Position numbers and translations under genes: made by a program
DNA from: Jeotgalibacillus campisalis
Lineage (GTDB): Bacteria; Bacillota; Bacilli; Bacillales; Jeotgalibacillaceae
Assembly (NCBI RefSeq): GCF_000829515.1
Contig: NZ_JXRR01000014.1
Span: 310,001 to 374,000 of the forward strand
Direction: 5' to 3'
Length of the DNA: 64,000 nucleotides
The notes under the pieces: model-generated
Told to the model about the DNA's origin: nothing
Databases searched by the model: none
Seen by the model: the letters and a program-made list of their open reading frames with translations, nothing else
Part shown: positions 32,901 through 43,059 of the stretch, in pieces
Numbering within the stretch: position 1 is the stretch's first letter
How the letters are laid out: each line of letters begins with the position of its first letter

Positions 32901-34937
32901 TTGAATGAATCAGTCTTAACTTTAAACGGAGTTGGAGAAGAAACCGCTCAACAGCTGCAAGACATGGGCATTCATACAATAAATGATTTAATAAATTATT
33001 TGCCGTACCGATATGATGATTTCAGAATGAAAGATTTATCAGAGGCGGCTCACGAAGAGCGGGTTACTGTAGAAGGCAGGATTCACAGTGAACCCTCTCT
33101 TCAATTTTTTGGCAAAAAAAAGTCCAGATTGACCTTAAGATTATTAAGCGGCCCGCACAGTATTAAGGTCACATTTTTTAATCAGCCTTATCTTAAGAAA
33201 AAATTGAATGTACAAGATATGATTACGGTGACCGGCAAATGGGACAGGCATCGCCAGATTATTACAGCTCAAACGTATAAGCTTGGGCCGCAGCAGGGGG
33301 AAGAAGAATTCTCACCTGTCTATCCATTAAAAGGATCTATGACAAATCGCACATTGAAAAAACTAATCCAGCAGGCGCTTAAACATTATGCGGATAAAAT
33401 AGCTGATCCGATCCCTGAAGGATTGCTTGCCAAATACAAGTTGTTAGACAGGCGTCAAGCGCTTGAGGGAATTCACTTTCCTTCAAATCCTGATGCGATG
33501 AAACAATCGAGAAGACGATTTGTATATGAAGAGTTTTTTTTGTTTCAATTAAAAATGCAGGCTTTAAGAAAAGTTGAACGAGAACAGTCAAAAGGGATTT
33601 CGATTAACTACGTAAAGGACGATCTAACTGCCTTTATTTCCAGACTTCCCTTTCCACTTACAGATGCCCAAAAAAGAGTGCTGAAAGAAATACTGATAGA
33701 TATGAAGTCGCCGCACCGCATGAATCGCCTGTTGCAAGGAGATGTTGGTTCTGGCAAGACAGTTGTGGCTGCGATTTCCCTTCTTGCAGCTATTACGGCG
33801 GGCTATCAGGGAGCACTTATGGTCCCGACAGAAATACTCGCCGAACAGCACGCCGAGTCATTAAACGAGTTATTTCAGCCAATAGGAATGAACGTTGCAC
33901 TCCTTACAAGCTCAGTCAAGGGGAAAAGAAGAACCCTTCTATTAGAAAAACTGGCTGCAGGTGATATAGATATTTTAATCGGCACTCACGCTCTTATACA
34001 GGAAGAAGTGAATTTTAAAAATCTTGGTCTCGTGATCACAGACGAGCAGCACAGATTTGGCGTAAACCAGCGCCGTGTTCTCCGTGAAAAAGGAGAAAGC
34101 CCTGATGTGCTCTTTATGACTGCTACTCCCATACCAAGAACACTTGCCATTACGGTGTTTGGTGAAATGGATGTCTCGATCATTGACGAAATGCCTGCGG
34201 GAAGAAAGCCGATTCAAACCTACTGGGCTAAGGAAAATATGCTGGATCGTATTTTGGTTTTTATGGAAAAGGAACTTGCAAATGGACGGCAGGTATACGT
34301 CATTTGCCCACTCATTGAAGAATCTGAAAAATTGGATGTCCAAAACGCGATTGATGTTCATGTGCAGCTGGAGCAATATTTTTTCGGAAGATTTACGGTC
34401 GGGCTTATGCACGGCAGGCTGCATGCGGACGAAAAAGAAAAGGTTATGAAGGCCTTTAGTGAAAATCAATTCCACGTTTTAGTCTCTACCACGGTGGTTG
34501 AGGTAGGAGTGAATGTTCCCAACGCTTCGTTAATGGTCATCTATGATGCTGAACGGTTCGGTTTGTCACAGCTGCATCAACTAAGAGGAAGAGTAGGAAG
34601 AGGGAGCGATCAATCCTATTGCATTCTTCTTGCAGACCCCAAGAACGAAGTCGGGAAAGAACGTATGAAAATTATGACGGAAACGAATGATGGTTTTGTT
34701 TTAAGTGAAAAGGATCTTGAACTGCGGGGACCTGGAGATTTCTTTGGAAGAAAACAAAGCGGGCTTCCCGAATTTAAAGTGGCTGATATGGTTCATGATT
34801 ACAGGGCATTGGAGATTGCCCGGGATGATGCTCATCAACTGATTGAGAGTCAGGAATTTTGGGAAGAACAGCACTATGCGGTTTTAAGAGAGATCCTAGT
34901 GGAAGATGGTATTCTAAGCGGCAGTAAACTTGATTAG
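32901..34937 (+). CDS. recG: ATP-dependent DNA helicase RecG
   Basis: 678 residues (B. subtilis 682). Branch-migration helicase that regresses stalled forks and processes Holliday junctions. The N-terminal wedge/OB domain (about 1-230) is followed by helicase motifs GDVGSGKTVVA, PTEILAEQH, DEQHRFG, MTATPIPRT and LRGRVGRG. The TTG start has AAGGAG (32886-32891) nine bases upstream; the ATG at 32905 is out of frame. Confidence 0.96.
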   Translation: MNESVLTLNGVGEETAQQLQDMGIHTINDLINYLPYRYDDFRMKDLSEAAHEERVTVEGRIHSEPSLQFFGKKKSRLTLRLLSGPHSIKVTFFNQPYLKKKLNVQDMITVTGKWDRHRQIITAQTYKLGPQQGEEEFSPVYPLKGSMTNRTLKKLIQQALKHYADKIADPIPEGLLAKYKLLDRRQALEGIHFPSNPDAMKQSRRRFVYEEFFLFQLKMQALRKVEREQSKGISINYVKDDLTAFISRLPFPLTDAQKRVLKEILIDMKSPHRMNRLLQGDVGSGKTVVAAISLLAAITAGYQGALMVPTEILAEQHAESLNELFQPIGMNVALLTSSVKGKRRTLLLEKLAAGDIDILIGTHALIQEEVNFKNLGLVITDEQHRFGVNQRRVLREKGESPDVLFMTATPIPRTLAITVFGEMDVSIIDEMPAGRKPIQTYWAKENMLDRILVFMEKELANGRQVYVICPLIEESEKLDVQNAIDVHVQLEQYFFGRFTVGLMHGRLHADEKEKVMKAFSENQFHVLVSTTVVEVGVNVPNASLMVIYDAERFGLSQLHQLRGRVGRGSDQSYCILLADPKNEVGKERMKIMTETNDGFVLSEKDLELRGPGDFFGRKQSGLPEFKVADMVHDYRALEIARDDAHQLIESQEFWEEQHYAVLREILVEDGILSGSKLD

Positions 34938-34970
34938 ACAGAATGCAGTTGCATTCTGTCTATTTTATTT
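34936..34970 (+). terminator. recG terminator hairpin
   Basis: AGACAGAATGCA (34936-34947) pairs with TGCATTCTGTCT (34950-34961), followed by ATTTTATTT. The left arm includes the end of the recG stop codon, and the right arm contains the -35 box of the fapR promoter. Confidence 0.75.
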
Positions 34971-34999
34971 ATATACTCCTATTAGTACCTAGTGCTAGT
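34949..34999 (+). promoter_or_regulatory. fapR promoter and FapR operator
   Basis: TTGCAT (34949-34954) and TATACT (34972-34977) are 17 bases apart. TTAGTACCTAGTGCTAGT (34982-34999) matches the known FapR box (TTAGTACCTNNTACTAA-like) at the expected transcription start. The FapR repressor, released by malonyl-CoA, would block this promoter and so control fapR, plsX, fabD and fabG. Confidence 0.88.
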
Positions 35000-35015
35000 A
35001 GCGGGCGGTGGAGAA

Positions 35016-35591
35016 ATGAAATTAACAAAAAAAGAGCGGCAGCACACATTACAGCAAACGATTGCTGACACTCCTTTCGTGACGGACGATGATTTGGCAA
35101 AACGCTTTGGCGTGAGCGTTCAAACCATACGCCTTGATCGAATGGAGTTATCGATTCCTGAACTGCGGGAAAGGATAAAAACGGTTGCGGAACAAACGTT
35201 TGAAGATGAGGTGCGGTCTCTTCCTATCGATGAAGTGATTGGTGAAATAATTGATATAGAACTGGATAAAAGCGGAATATCTATCTTTGATGTTAGAGAA
35301 GAACATGTTTTTCAACGAAATAAAATTACAAGAGGCCATCATCTGTTTGCTCAAGCAAACTCACTTGCGGTAGCGTTAATAAATGATGAACTTGCTCTTA
35401 CAGCAAGAGCCAATCTTATTTTCAGCAATCCGGTCCAAATGGGTGACCGAGTAATTGCCAAAGCGAAGGTGAGCCATAGAGATAAGCATAGAACCACTGT
35501 GGAAGTAATGTCCTATGTTGAAAAAACCCTGGTATTTAAAGGGGAATTTGAAATGTATCGCTCCACGTTTCAATTAGGAGAGGAGAATTGA
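35016..35591 (+). CDS. fapR: Fatty acid and phospholipid biosynthesis repressor FapR
   Basis: 191 residues (B. subtilis 188). The N-terminal DeoR-like helix-turn-helix ([22 protein letters not shown], about 25-46) is joined by a helix to a hot-dog-fold effector domain (about 75-188) that binds malonyl-CoA. ATG 35016 follows GGTGGAG; an in-frame upstream start would lie on the operator. It is autoregulated through the operator at 34982-34999. Confidence 0.95.
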   Translation: MKLTKKERQHTLQQTIADTPFVTDDDLAKRFGVSVQTIRLDRMELSIPELRERIKTVAEQTFEDEVRSLPIDEVIGEIIDIELDKSGISIFDVREEHVFQRNKITRGHHLFAQANSLAVALINDELALTARANLIFSNPVQMGDRVIAKAKVSHRDKHRTTVEVMSYVEKTLVFKGEFEMYRSTFQLGEEN

Positions 35592-35592
35592 T

Positions 35593-36576
35593 ATGAAAAT
35601 AGCGGTTGACGCAATGGGCGGAGATCATGCACCTAAAGAGGTCGTTCTTGGTGCAATGAAAGCAGTTAAAGAAAATCCTTCTATCCAAGTGACGCTATAT
35701 GGTGACCAAGAAGCCATCAAAGCCCACCTTACAAACGGACAAAATATTGAAATCATACATACCAATGAGAAAATTTTAAGTACAGATGAACCGGTAAGAG
35801 CGGTTAGAAGAAAAAAGAGTGCTTCTATGGTGCTAATGGCTCAGGCAGTAAAAGATGGACAGGCTCAGGCGTGTGTATCAGCCGGTAATACAGGTGCACT
35901 GATGGCAGCGGGTTTATTTGTAGTGGGCAGAATTAGCGGTATTGAAAGACCTGCCCTTTCCCCTACCCTGCCTACTATGGATGGCAAAGGGTTTGTTATG
36001 CTGGATCTCGGAGCTAATTCCGATGCGAAACCTGAACATCTTCTTCAATATGCCTTGATGGGAAGTATTTACGCAGAAAAGGTCAGAGGCATACCAAATC
36101 CGACAGTTGGGCTGTTAAATATCGGTACAGAGGAAGGGAAAGGAAATGAACTGACCAAAGCTTCTTTTCAACTGCTGAAGGATTCACAGCTCAATTTCAT
36201 TGGAAATGTTGAATCCAGAGACCTTCTTGACGGGGCAGCAGATGTTGTCGTTACAGATGGATTTACAGGCAATATGGTGCTGAAAACGCTTGAAGGGACT
36301 GCGCAGGCGATTTTTGGAATGCTGAAAGAAACGTTTTCTTCCTCATTCAAATCCAAACTTGCCGCTGGTCTTGTACAAAATGATTTACGTGCATTAAAAA
36401 GCAAGATGGACTATACAGAATATGGAGGAGCAGCTTTATTTGGATTGAATGCTCCCGTTATTAAAGCCCACGGCTCATCCAATGAGCATGCAATTTATAA
36501 CGCGATAAAGCAGGCGAATAGTATGGCAGAGGAAAATGTAGGTCAATTAATCTCTGCTGCGATAAACTCAAAGTAA
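35593..36576 (+). CDS. plsX: Phosphate acyltransferase PlsX
   Basis: 327 residues (B. subtilis 333). It makes acyl-phosphate from acyl-ACP for PlsY. The motifs [12 protein letters not shown] at the start, [12 protein letters not shown] and [13 protein letters not shown] are family features. It begins one base after fapR and is in the FapR-controlled unit. Confidence 0.96.
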   Translation: MKIAVDAMGGDHAPKEVVLGAMKAVKENPSIQVTLYGDQEAIKAHLTNGQNIEIIHTNEKILSTDEPVRAVRRKKSASMVLMAQAVKDGQAQACVSAGNTGALMAAGLFVVGRISGIERPALSPTLPTMDGKGFVMLDLGANSDAKPEHLLQYALMGSIYAEKVRGIPNPTVGLLNIGTEEGKGNELTKASFQLLKDSQLNFIGNVESRDLLDGAADVVVTDGFTGNMVLKTLEGTAQAIFGMLKETFSSSFKSKLAAGLVQNDLRALKSKMDYTEYGGAALFGLNAPVIKAHGSSNEHAIYNAIKQANSMAEENVGQLISAAINSK

Positions 36577-36591
36577 AGGAGAATCATACAG

Positions 36592-37536
36592 ATGGCTAAA
36601 GTGGCTTACTTATTTCCAGGTCAAGGTTCACAGATCGTCGGCATGGGACAAGAGATTGTTAATGCTCATGAATCAGCAAAAAATATTTATTCAAAGGCAG
36701 ATGAACAACTGAATGAAAATCTCTCTGGATTGATGTTTGAGGGGCCTCAGGAAGATCTGACTAAAACAATAAACGCTCAACCTGCGCTCTTAACCTCAAG
36801 CGTAGCGATTATGTCTGTGCTAAGGGAAAACAATATTCATGCAGATTATTTAGCGGGACACAGTCTTGGAGAATATTCAGCTTTGGTTGCTTCAGGATCT
36901 ATGAGCTTTGAAGATGCTGTTGTGACGGTGCGCAAACGTGGAGAATTGATGGAGCAGGCCGTTCCGAACGGAGAAGGAAAAATGAGTGCAGTTCTCGGAA
37001 TGGACCGGGAAGAATTGAAAATGGTAACCGATCTTGTTACTGAACAGGGTGATCCTGTCCAGCTTGCCAACTTAAACTGTCCAGGTCAAATTGTGATATC
37101 CGGTTCTGCTGCAGGTGTTGAAAAAGCCTCGCTTCTTGCAAAAGAAAAAGGTGCAAAACGATGTCTCCCCCTTCATGTCAGTGGTCCTTTTCATTCAAGC
37201 TTAATGAAGCCTGCAGCAAAAGAGTTTGAGGAAGTGATTTCCTCTGTAACGGTTAATAATGCGACGATCCCCGTTATTGCGAATGTCACAGCCGATGTTG
37301 AACTCGATGGGAACAAGATAAAAAAACTTTTAGTTGCTCAACTCTACTCTCCGGTATTATGGGAGGATACAATTCAAAAACTTATAAGTTTAGGCGTCGA
37401 TACTTTTATTGAAGTAGGACCAGGAAAAGTCTTATCGGGCTTAGTGAAAAAAGTGGAAAGACGAGCAAAGACCTTCCCGGTTTATGATGAAGAAACACTT
37501 CAGATCGCGCTAAAAGCACTAAAGGGGGTCCAATAA
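36592..37536 (+). CDS. fabD: Malonyl-CoA:ACP transacylase FabD
   Basis: 314 residues; loads malonate onto ACP. The active Ser is at 91 in GHSLGEYSA, and the partner His is in PFHSSLM near residue 200. The N-terminus YLFPGQGSQ is typical. Its stop codon directly abuts the fabG start. Confidence 0.96.
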   Translation: MAKVAYLFPGQGSQIVGMGQEIVNAHESAKNIYSKADEQLNENLSGLMFEGPQEDLTKTINAQPALLTSSVAIMSVLRENNIHADYLAGHSLGEYSALVASGSMSFEDAVVTVRKRGELMEQAVPNGEGKMSAVLGMDREELKMVTDLVTEQGDPVQLANLNCPGQIVISGSAAGVEKASLLAKEKGAKRCLPLHVSGPFHSSLMKPAAKEFEEVISSVTVNNATIPVIANVTADVELDGNKIKKLLVAQLYSPVLWEDTIQKLISLGVDTFIEVGPGKVLSGLVKKVERRAKTFPVYDEETLQIALKALKGVQ

Positions 37537-38280
37537 ATGAAACTTCAAGGAAAAACAGCACTTGTAACCGGCGCTTCACGAGGAATTGGAAGAGAAATAG
37601 CCCTCGAGCTTGCAAGAAATGGAGCGAATGTTGCCATTAATTACAGCGGCAGTAAAGAACGCGCAGAGCAAGTAGCAGAAGAGATAACAGGATTTGGCAG
37701 AGAAGCATTTGTTATACAAGCGAATGTGGGAGAAGCAGATCAGGTTCAAAATATGATTAAAGAGACCATATCGCGTTTTGGTTCCATTGATATTCTCGTA
37801 AATAATGCAGGAGTGACAAGAGATAATTTATTGATGAGAATGAAAGATGACGAGTGGGATGATGTTATTAATATCAATTTAAAAGGAGTATTCCTTACAA
37901 CAAAAGCGGTCACGAGAAGCATGATGAAGCAGCGCAGCGGACGCATCATTAATATTTCATCTATCGTTGGCGTTACCGGAAATCCGGGCCAATCAAATTA
38001 TGTAGCTTCAAAAGCAGGTGTCATTGGATTGACAAAAAGTACGGCTAAAGAACTTTCCTCCAGAGGAATTACAGTTAATGCCGTTGCTCCAGGCTTTATT
38101 GAAACGGATATGACTGATAAACTAACAGAGGACATCCAGGACGAAATGAGAAAGCAAATTCCTTTGGCGCGTTTTGGCAGTCCTTCTGATGTTGCAAAAG
38201 TAGTATTGTTCCTGAGCAGTGATGACGCTTCTTACATGACCGGCCAAACATTACATGTTGATGGCGGAATGGTCATGTAA
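37537..38280 (+). CDS. fabG: 3-oxoacyl-ACP reductase FabG
   Basis: 247 residues, classic short-chain dehydrogenase. The NADPH-binding TGASRGIGR is near residue 11, NNAG near 88, and the catalytic Ser and YVASKAG (Tyr-Lys) near 140-155. The C-terminus ends [10 protein letters not shown]. It reduces 3-oxoacyl-ACP in each elongation cycle. The Shine-Dalgarno AAAGGGGG lies within fabD. Confidence 0.96.
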   Translation: MKLQGKTALVTGASRGIGREIALELARNGANVAINYSGSKERAEQVAEEITGFGREAFVIQANVGEADQVQNMIKETISRFGSIDILVNNAGVTRDNLLMRMKDDEWDDVININLKGVFLTTKAVTRSMMKQRSGRIINISSIVGVTGNPGQSNYVASKAGVIGLTKSTAKELSSRGITVNAVAPGFIETDMTDKLTEDIQDEMRKQIPLARFGSPSDVAKVVLFLSSDDASYMTGQTLHVDGGMVM

Positions 38281-38320
38281 ATTTAAAAAAGCAGGAGTTT
38301 ATTTACCGCCTGTTTTAAAC

Positions 38321-38326
38321 TATAAT
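38321..38326 (+). promoter_or_regulatory. Possible -10 box for acpP
   Basis: A consensus TATAAT precedes the acpP ribosome site; the -35 region (TTTATT at 38298-38303, 17 bases away) is weak. It could give acpP extra transcription independent of the FapR unit. Confidence 0.5.
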
Positions 38327-38347
38327 AATTGAAGGGAGGTGACGAAC

Positions 38348-38581
38348 ATGGCAGAAGTTATGGATCGTGTAACAAAAATTATCGTTGACCGCTTGGGTGT
38401 AGATGAATCTGAAGTTAAGCTTGAAGCTTCATTTAAAGAAGATCTTGGTGCTGATTCACTTGATGTAGTAGAATTAGTGATGGAGCTTGAAGATGAATTT
38501 GATATGGTTATCTCTGATGAAGATGCAGAAAAAATCGGTACAGTTGGTGATGCAGTGAATTACATACAGGAAAAAGTCTAA
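38348..38581 (+). CDS. acpP: Acyl carrier protein
   Basis: 77 residues, the same as B. subtilis AcpA. Ser37 in GADSLD receives the phosphopantetheine arm. Strongly acidic four-helix protein. ATG 38348 has GGGAGG (38334-38339) eight bases upstream; an in-frame GTG at 38339 overlaps that site and is rejected. It carries growing chains for the Fab enzymes encoded just upstream. Confidence 0.97.
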   Translation: MAEVMDRVTKIIVDRLGVDESEVKLEASFKEDLGADSLDVVELVMELEDEFDMVISDEDAEKIGTVGDAVNYIQEKV

Positions 38582-38636
38582 GTGTAATGAAATCATCCCG
38601 CCAAGATGATCGTGTTTTTCGCTAATTGAGAGAAAG

Positions 38637-38669
38637 CTTGGCATGAGGAATCATGCCAAGTTTTGTTTT
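38637..38669 (+). terminator. Terminator after acpP
   Basis: A perfect 10-bp stem (38637-38646 with 38651-38660) with a GGAA loop is followed by TTTTGTTTT. It closes the fatty-acid unit before rnc. Confidence 0.9.
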
Positions 38670-38719
38670 ATCTTGTATACCATTAAATTAAAGTGATAGA
38701 AATGGCAAGGTGAAGTCCG

Positions 38720-39475
38720 ATGACTAAAATGAGAAAAGACCAGACGGCTGCAAAAAAATCAGAAGCACGGTTTAATGACTTTCAGCAGCAGCATGAAATT
38801 AAATTTAAAGATTTTAAACTATTAATGAAAGCTTTTACACATTCATCTTATGTGAATGAGCATCGAAGGAAGCCCTATGAGGATAACGAACGACTGGAAT
38901 TTTTGGGAGACGCTGTACTTGAATTAACTGTATCCCATTACTTATTCGAACGTTTTCCTGCGATGAGTGAAGGGGAAATGACAAAGCTCAGAGCAGCGAT
39001 TGTCTGTGAACCGTCTCTCGTCATTTTTGCTAACGAGCTAAACTTTGGCGAATTGATCCTGCTTGGAAAAGGGGAAGAACAAACAGGCGGCCGAATGAGA
39101 CCGGCTCTTCTTGCTGATGTCTTCGAGGCATTTATAGGCGCACTTTATCTGGATCAGGGTATAGAACCGGTTAGGATGATATTAGAAAAAGTGGTCTTCC
39201 CTAAAGTGAACACGGGTGCTTTTTCGCATGTGATGGATTATAAAAGCCAGCTTCAGGAGTATATTCAGCGTCACCATCCAGGAGTGTTAAGCTATGAGAT
39301 TTTAAAAGAAAAAGGTCCCGCCCATAACCGCGAATTTATTTCACGCGTTCTTCATGCGGGAGAAGAGCTTGGAATTGGTTCAGGCAGATCTAAAAAAGAG
39401 GCTGAACAGCACGCAGCTCAAAAAGCGCTGGACTACCTTAAAAATAAGCCGGACGAGCAGCAGGTGAAGACATAA
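38720..39475 (+). CDS. rnc: Ribonuclease III
   Basis: 251 residues (B. subtilis 249). It cuts double-stranded RNA, including rRNA precursors. The catalytic signature [14 protein letters not shown] lies near residues 54-67, and the double-stranded-RNA-binding domain covers about 175-245. AAGGTG lies upstream. Its stop shares one base with the smc start. Confidence 0.96.
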   Translation: MTKMRKDQTAAKKSEARFNDFQQQHEIKFKDFKLLMKAFTHSSYVNEHRRKPYEDNERLEFLGDAVLELTVSHYLFERFPAMSEGEMTKLRAAIVCEPSLVIFANELNFGELILLGKGEEQTGGRMRPALLADVFEAFIGALYLDQGIEPVRMILEKVVFPKVNTGAFSHVMDYKSQLQEYIQRHHPGVLSYEILKEKGPAHNREFISRVLHAGEELGIGSGRSKKEAEQHAAQKALDYLKNKPDEQQVKT

Positions 39476-42400
39476 TGTTTTTAAAAAGATTAGATATTGT
39501 TGGATTTAAGTCATTTGCAGAGAAAATATCCATTGACTTCGTTCCGGGTGTCACGGCAGTTGTTGGCCCAAACGGCAGCGGTAAAAGTAATATAACGGAT
39601 GCCATCCGCTGGGTATTAGGAGAGCAGTCTGCGAAATCGCTTCGCGGAGGGAAAATGGAAGATATTATTTTTGCAGGAAGTGATTCAAGAAAACCTGTAA
39701 ATCTTGCTGAGGTGACGCTGACACTCGATAACGAGGACCAGGCGTTGCCTCTTGATTATGTAGAAGTAAGCGTAACCAGGAGAGTGTATCGCAGCGGGGA
39801 CAGTGAATACCTATTAAACAGCCAACCCTGCCGTTTAAAAGATATTATTGACTTGTTCATTGATTCAGGCCTTGGAAAAGAGGCATTTTCTATCATCGGA
39901 CAAGGAAGAGTTGAGCAAATATTAAACAGCAAGCCAGAAGAACGCAGAGTCATACTCGAAGAGGCAGCGGGCGTTCTTAAATATAAAAACCGAAGAAAAA
40001 AAGCGGATGCCCGGTTAATTGAAACGCAGGAAAATCTCTTTCGTGTACAGGATATTTTACATGAATTAGAAGGACAGGTTGAACCTCTTAAAGTTCAGGC
40101 GTCGCTTGCTCGGGAATACCTGGAAAAAAAAGAGGAACTCAAACAAACCGAGGTTGCTCTTTTTGTTCATGATATTGAACATATGAACCACGAGTGGGAA
40201 AAAGGGAAAGAAAATTATGAGAGCATTCAGGTACAGGAACAGCAAAAGGATGAAAAAATCAGAATAAATGATGAGATTTTCTCTTCTAAGCGAACACTTC
40301 TTGCAAAGTATGATTCCGAGCTTGACGAGCACCAAAAAACATTGTTGACGGTCACAGAAGAAGCGGAGCAGCTTGAAGGACGCAGACAAGTTCTTCTTGA
40401 GCGCAAAAAAAATGCTGATCAAAATGAAGAACAGATGAAAAAAACGCTTGAGGATCTAAATGAACAAATTAAAAGCACAGAACAATCGTTGTTGAAAAAT
40501 GAAGAGAAAGCTAAAGAAAGTGCTAAAAGAGTAAAAGCTCTTCAGGAAGAAGTGAGCGATCTTCAATTAGCAGTAGATAATCTGGAAATTAATATCGAAG
40601 AGCAGTTTGAGAAAGTAAAAGATGAATACTTTGATGCGTTAAATGAAAAAACGACAATAAATAATGAACTTAGCTATGCAAAGCAGCAGATGGATCAGCA
40701 TACAAAACGTGCCAACAAGCTGCATGATCAAAACGCTCATTTTATTTCCGAAAGAAAAGAAAAACTACTGCAAAAAGACACCCTTTCTCAAAAGATTGAA
40801 GAAGTTGCTTTGGAGCTCAAGGAAAGTATAAAGCAATTTTCAGAAGCCCAGCAGATTCGAAGCCGGCTCGCTAGAGAGTACGAAGAGATGGAAAGAAATC
40901 TTTATAAAGCGTATCAGTATGTAAGTGATGCTAAGTCGCGCAAAAATATGCTCGAGACGATGGAAGGGGATTTTTCAGGTTTTTTCCAGGGAGTTAAAGA
41001 AATCTTGAAAGCCCGAAAACATAAGCTCGACGGAATTGAAGGAGCAGTTGCTGAGTTGGTCTCTGTAGACAAACAGTATGAATTGGCAATTGAAACAGCA
41101 TTAGGCGGTTCGATGCAAAGTGTCGTCACCGCAAATGAAAAAAATGCCAGAGCAGCCATACAGTATTTGAAGCAGAATCGGTTTGGCCGGGCAACATTTC
41201 TGCCGCTGTCCGTTATCAAACCTAAAACTCTTCAGTCTCATCAACTAGAACAAGCCAGAAAACACAGCAGCTTTATCGGTGTAGCATCCTCTCTTGTAAC
41301 AGCGGACAGCAAGTACTCGCAAATCGTTGAAAATCTTCTGGGAACGGTCTTAATTGTAAGAGATTTAAAAGGTGCTAATGAGCTTGCTGCTATCCTCCAG
41401 CATCGATTCCGTTTTGTTACTACTGAAGGGGACGTGGTAAACCCTGGCGGCTCCATGACAGGGGGAGCACAATCCAAAAAGGGTGCATCGATTTTGTCCC
41501 GGAAAAACGAACTGGATGAACTCTCTGAGCAAATTCCGACTATGGAAGAAACAGCAGCTCAGGTAGAACAAAAAGTAAAAGAAAAAAAGAATCAACTTAG
41601 TGAAACCGATCAGCAGATCGAAATTCTCAGAACAAAAGGTGAGTCTTTAAGAATAAAAGAGTCAGAAATGAAATCCAGTCTCAGAGAAACAGAAGTATTC
41701 TTGGAGAGATCCGATAGCCAGCTCTCAATGTATGATCTTGAAATGGACGAATTTAAAGATTTTACAGCCGAGATCGAAGAGAAAAAAACAGCATTAAAAA
41801 AACGTTTAGTTACTGTTGAAGAAATGCTTGCCAGATTGACGAGCTCCATGAAAATCTTGACTGAGAAAAAAGATATTCAGCGTACATCTAAAGATGACCT
41901 TATACAAAAGCTGTCTGCTTCAAAATCAAATTTGGCCGTTTCAAGGGAACAACAGCAGCAAATCATTCGGGAAAAAGAGGGGTTGAAAGCAGCCCTGAAA
42001 CAGTCGAAGAAAAGAAGCGCTTCATTAAAAGAGGACATGCTTTGGATTGCTGATGAAGCTACTAATGGCGAGGATCAGTCAGAATCACTTAAAAAGGTCA
42101 TCGCTCAAAAGCAGTTAAAGAGAGATGAAACCCTTGAATTTATTGAAAGCACGAAACAAAAGCGTGCAGTTATTAAGCAGGAAATGGAACAGATCACCAG
42201 ACTTTTAAAAGAACTATCCAGGCTGCAAAAAGGTCTGCAGGACGGCTTAAAGGATGAAGTCGTCCGGATTAACCGCCTTGAAGTGGAGATTGATTCACGC
42301 TTAAACCGTCTTCAAGAGGAATATGAACTGACGTTTTATTCTGCAAAAGAGCTGTATCAAATGAATTCTTCTGCTGAGGACGCCAGGAGGCAGGTGAAGC

Positions 42401-43044
42401 TGATCAAGATGTCAATTGATGAACTTGGAAATGTTAACCTGGGAGCGATAGAGGAATATGACAGAATATCAGAGCGATACGAATTTCTCCTTGAACAGCA
42501 AAATGATCTTTTAGAAGCAAAAAGGAATCTGCAGGAAGTAATTGAAGAAATGGACGAAGAAATGGCACGCCGATTTGGACAAACCTTTGATCAGGTCAAG
42601 GGACACTTCTCTGAGGTGTTTAAAGAGTTGTTTGGCGGGGGACGAGCGGAATTGAAACTAACCGATCCTAATGATTTGCTTAACTCGGGAGTTGATATTG
42701 TCGCTCAGCCGCCTGGTAAAAAACTGCAAAACCTTGGTTTAATGTCAGGTGGAGAAAGAGCCCTGACGGCCATCGCCCTCTTATTTGCCATTTTAAAAGT
42801 GCGTCCAGTGCCATTTTGTATACTCGATGAAGTTGAAGCTGCCTTGGATGAGGCGAATGTCCAGCGATTTAGTCAATATCTTCACCGTTTCAGCGAACAG
42901 TCGCAATTTATCGTCATTACTCACCGCAAAGGGACGATGGAGGGGGCAGATGTACTTTATGGTGTTACTATGCAGGAATCGGGAGTTTCCAAGTTAGTAT
43001 CTGTCCGTCTTGAAGAGCAGGATCCGGTCAAATCATTTTCCTAA
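39475..43044 (+). CDS. smc: Chromosome segregation protein SMC
   Basis: 1189 residues (B. subtilis 1186). Condensin ATPase that organises and separates sister chromosomes. Walker A GPNGSGKSN at about 32-40, a long coiled coil to about 500, the hinge at about 500-665 with its glycine-rich end GGSMTGGAQ, the returning coiled coil, and the ABC head with the signature MSGGERALTAIALL near 1090 and Walker B FCILDEVEAALDEANV. The first signature residue is Met where B. subtilis has Leu. It starts at the end of rnc; ftsY follows after 15 bases. Confidence 0.97.
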   Translation: MFLKRLDIVGFKSFAEKISIDFVPGVTAVVGPNGSGKSNITDAIRWVLGEQSAKSLRGGKMEDIIFAGSDSRKPVNLAEVTLTLDNEDQALPLDYVEVSVTRRVYRSGDSEYLLNSQPCRLKDIIDLFIDSGLGKEAFSIIGQGRVEQILNSKPEERRVILEEAAGVLKYKNRRKKADARLIETQENLFRVQDILHELEGQVEPLKVQASLAREYLEKKEELKQTEVALFVHDIEHMNHEWEKGKENYESIQVQEQQKDEKIRINDEIFSSKRTLLAKYDSELDEHQKTLLTVTEEAEQLEGRRQVLLERKKNADQNEEQMKKTLEDLNEQIKSTEQSLLKNEEKAKESAKRVKALQEEVSDLQLAVDNLEINIEEQFEKVKDEYFDALNEKTTINNELSYAKQQMDQHTKRANKLHDQNAHFISERKEKLLQKDTLSQKIEEVALELKESIKQFSEAQQIRSRLAREYEEMERNLYKAYQYVSDAKSRKNMLETMEGDFSGFFQGVKEILKARKHKLDGIEGAVAELVSVDKQYELAIETALGGSMQSVVTANEKNARAAIQYLKQNRFGRATFLPLSVIKPKTLQSHQLEQARKHSSFIGVASSLVTADSKYSQIVENLLGTVLIVRDLKGANELAAILQHRFRFVTTEGDVVNPGGSMTGGAQSKKGASILSRKNELDELSEQIPTMEETAAQVEQKVKEKKNQLSETDQQIEILRTKGESLRIKESEMKSSLRETEVFLERSDSQLSMYDLEMDEFKDFTAEIEEKKTALKKRLVTVEEMLARLTSSMKILTEKKDIQRTSKDDLIQKLSASKSNLAVSREQQQQIIREKEGLKAALKQSKKRSASLKEDMLWIADEATNGEDQSESLKKVIAQKQLKRDETLEFIESTKQKRAVIKQEMEQITRLLKELSRLQKGLQDGLKDEVVRINRLEVEIDSRLNRLQEEYELTFYSAKELYQMNSSAEDARRQVKLIKMSIDELGNVNLGAIEEYDRISERYEFLLEQQNDLLEAKRNLQEVIEEMDEEMARRFGQTFDQVKGHFSEVFKELFGGGRAELKLTDPNDLLNSGVDIVAQPPGKKLQNLGLMSGGERALTAIALLFAILKVRPVPFCILDEVEAALDEANVQRFSQYLHRFSEQSQFIVITHRKGTMEGADVLYGVTMQESGVSKLVSVRLEEQDPVKSFS

Positions 43045-43059
43045 GAAAGGGAGAGAAAA

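Noticed and set aside
33975-34475. Minus-strand frame of 166 codons inside recG
   Set aside because: Fully overlaps the helicase motifs of recG on the opposite strand; no family resemblance.
40066-40422. Minus-strand frame of 118 codons inside smc
   Set aside because: The antisense of a Lys/Glu-rich coiled coil gives Phe/Leu-rich open frames by chance; no start signals or known domain.
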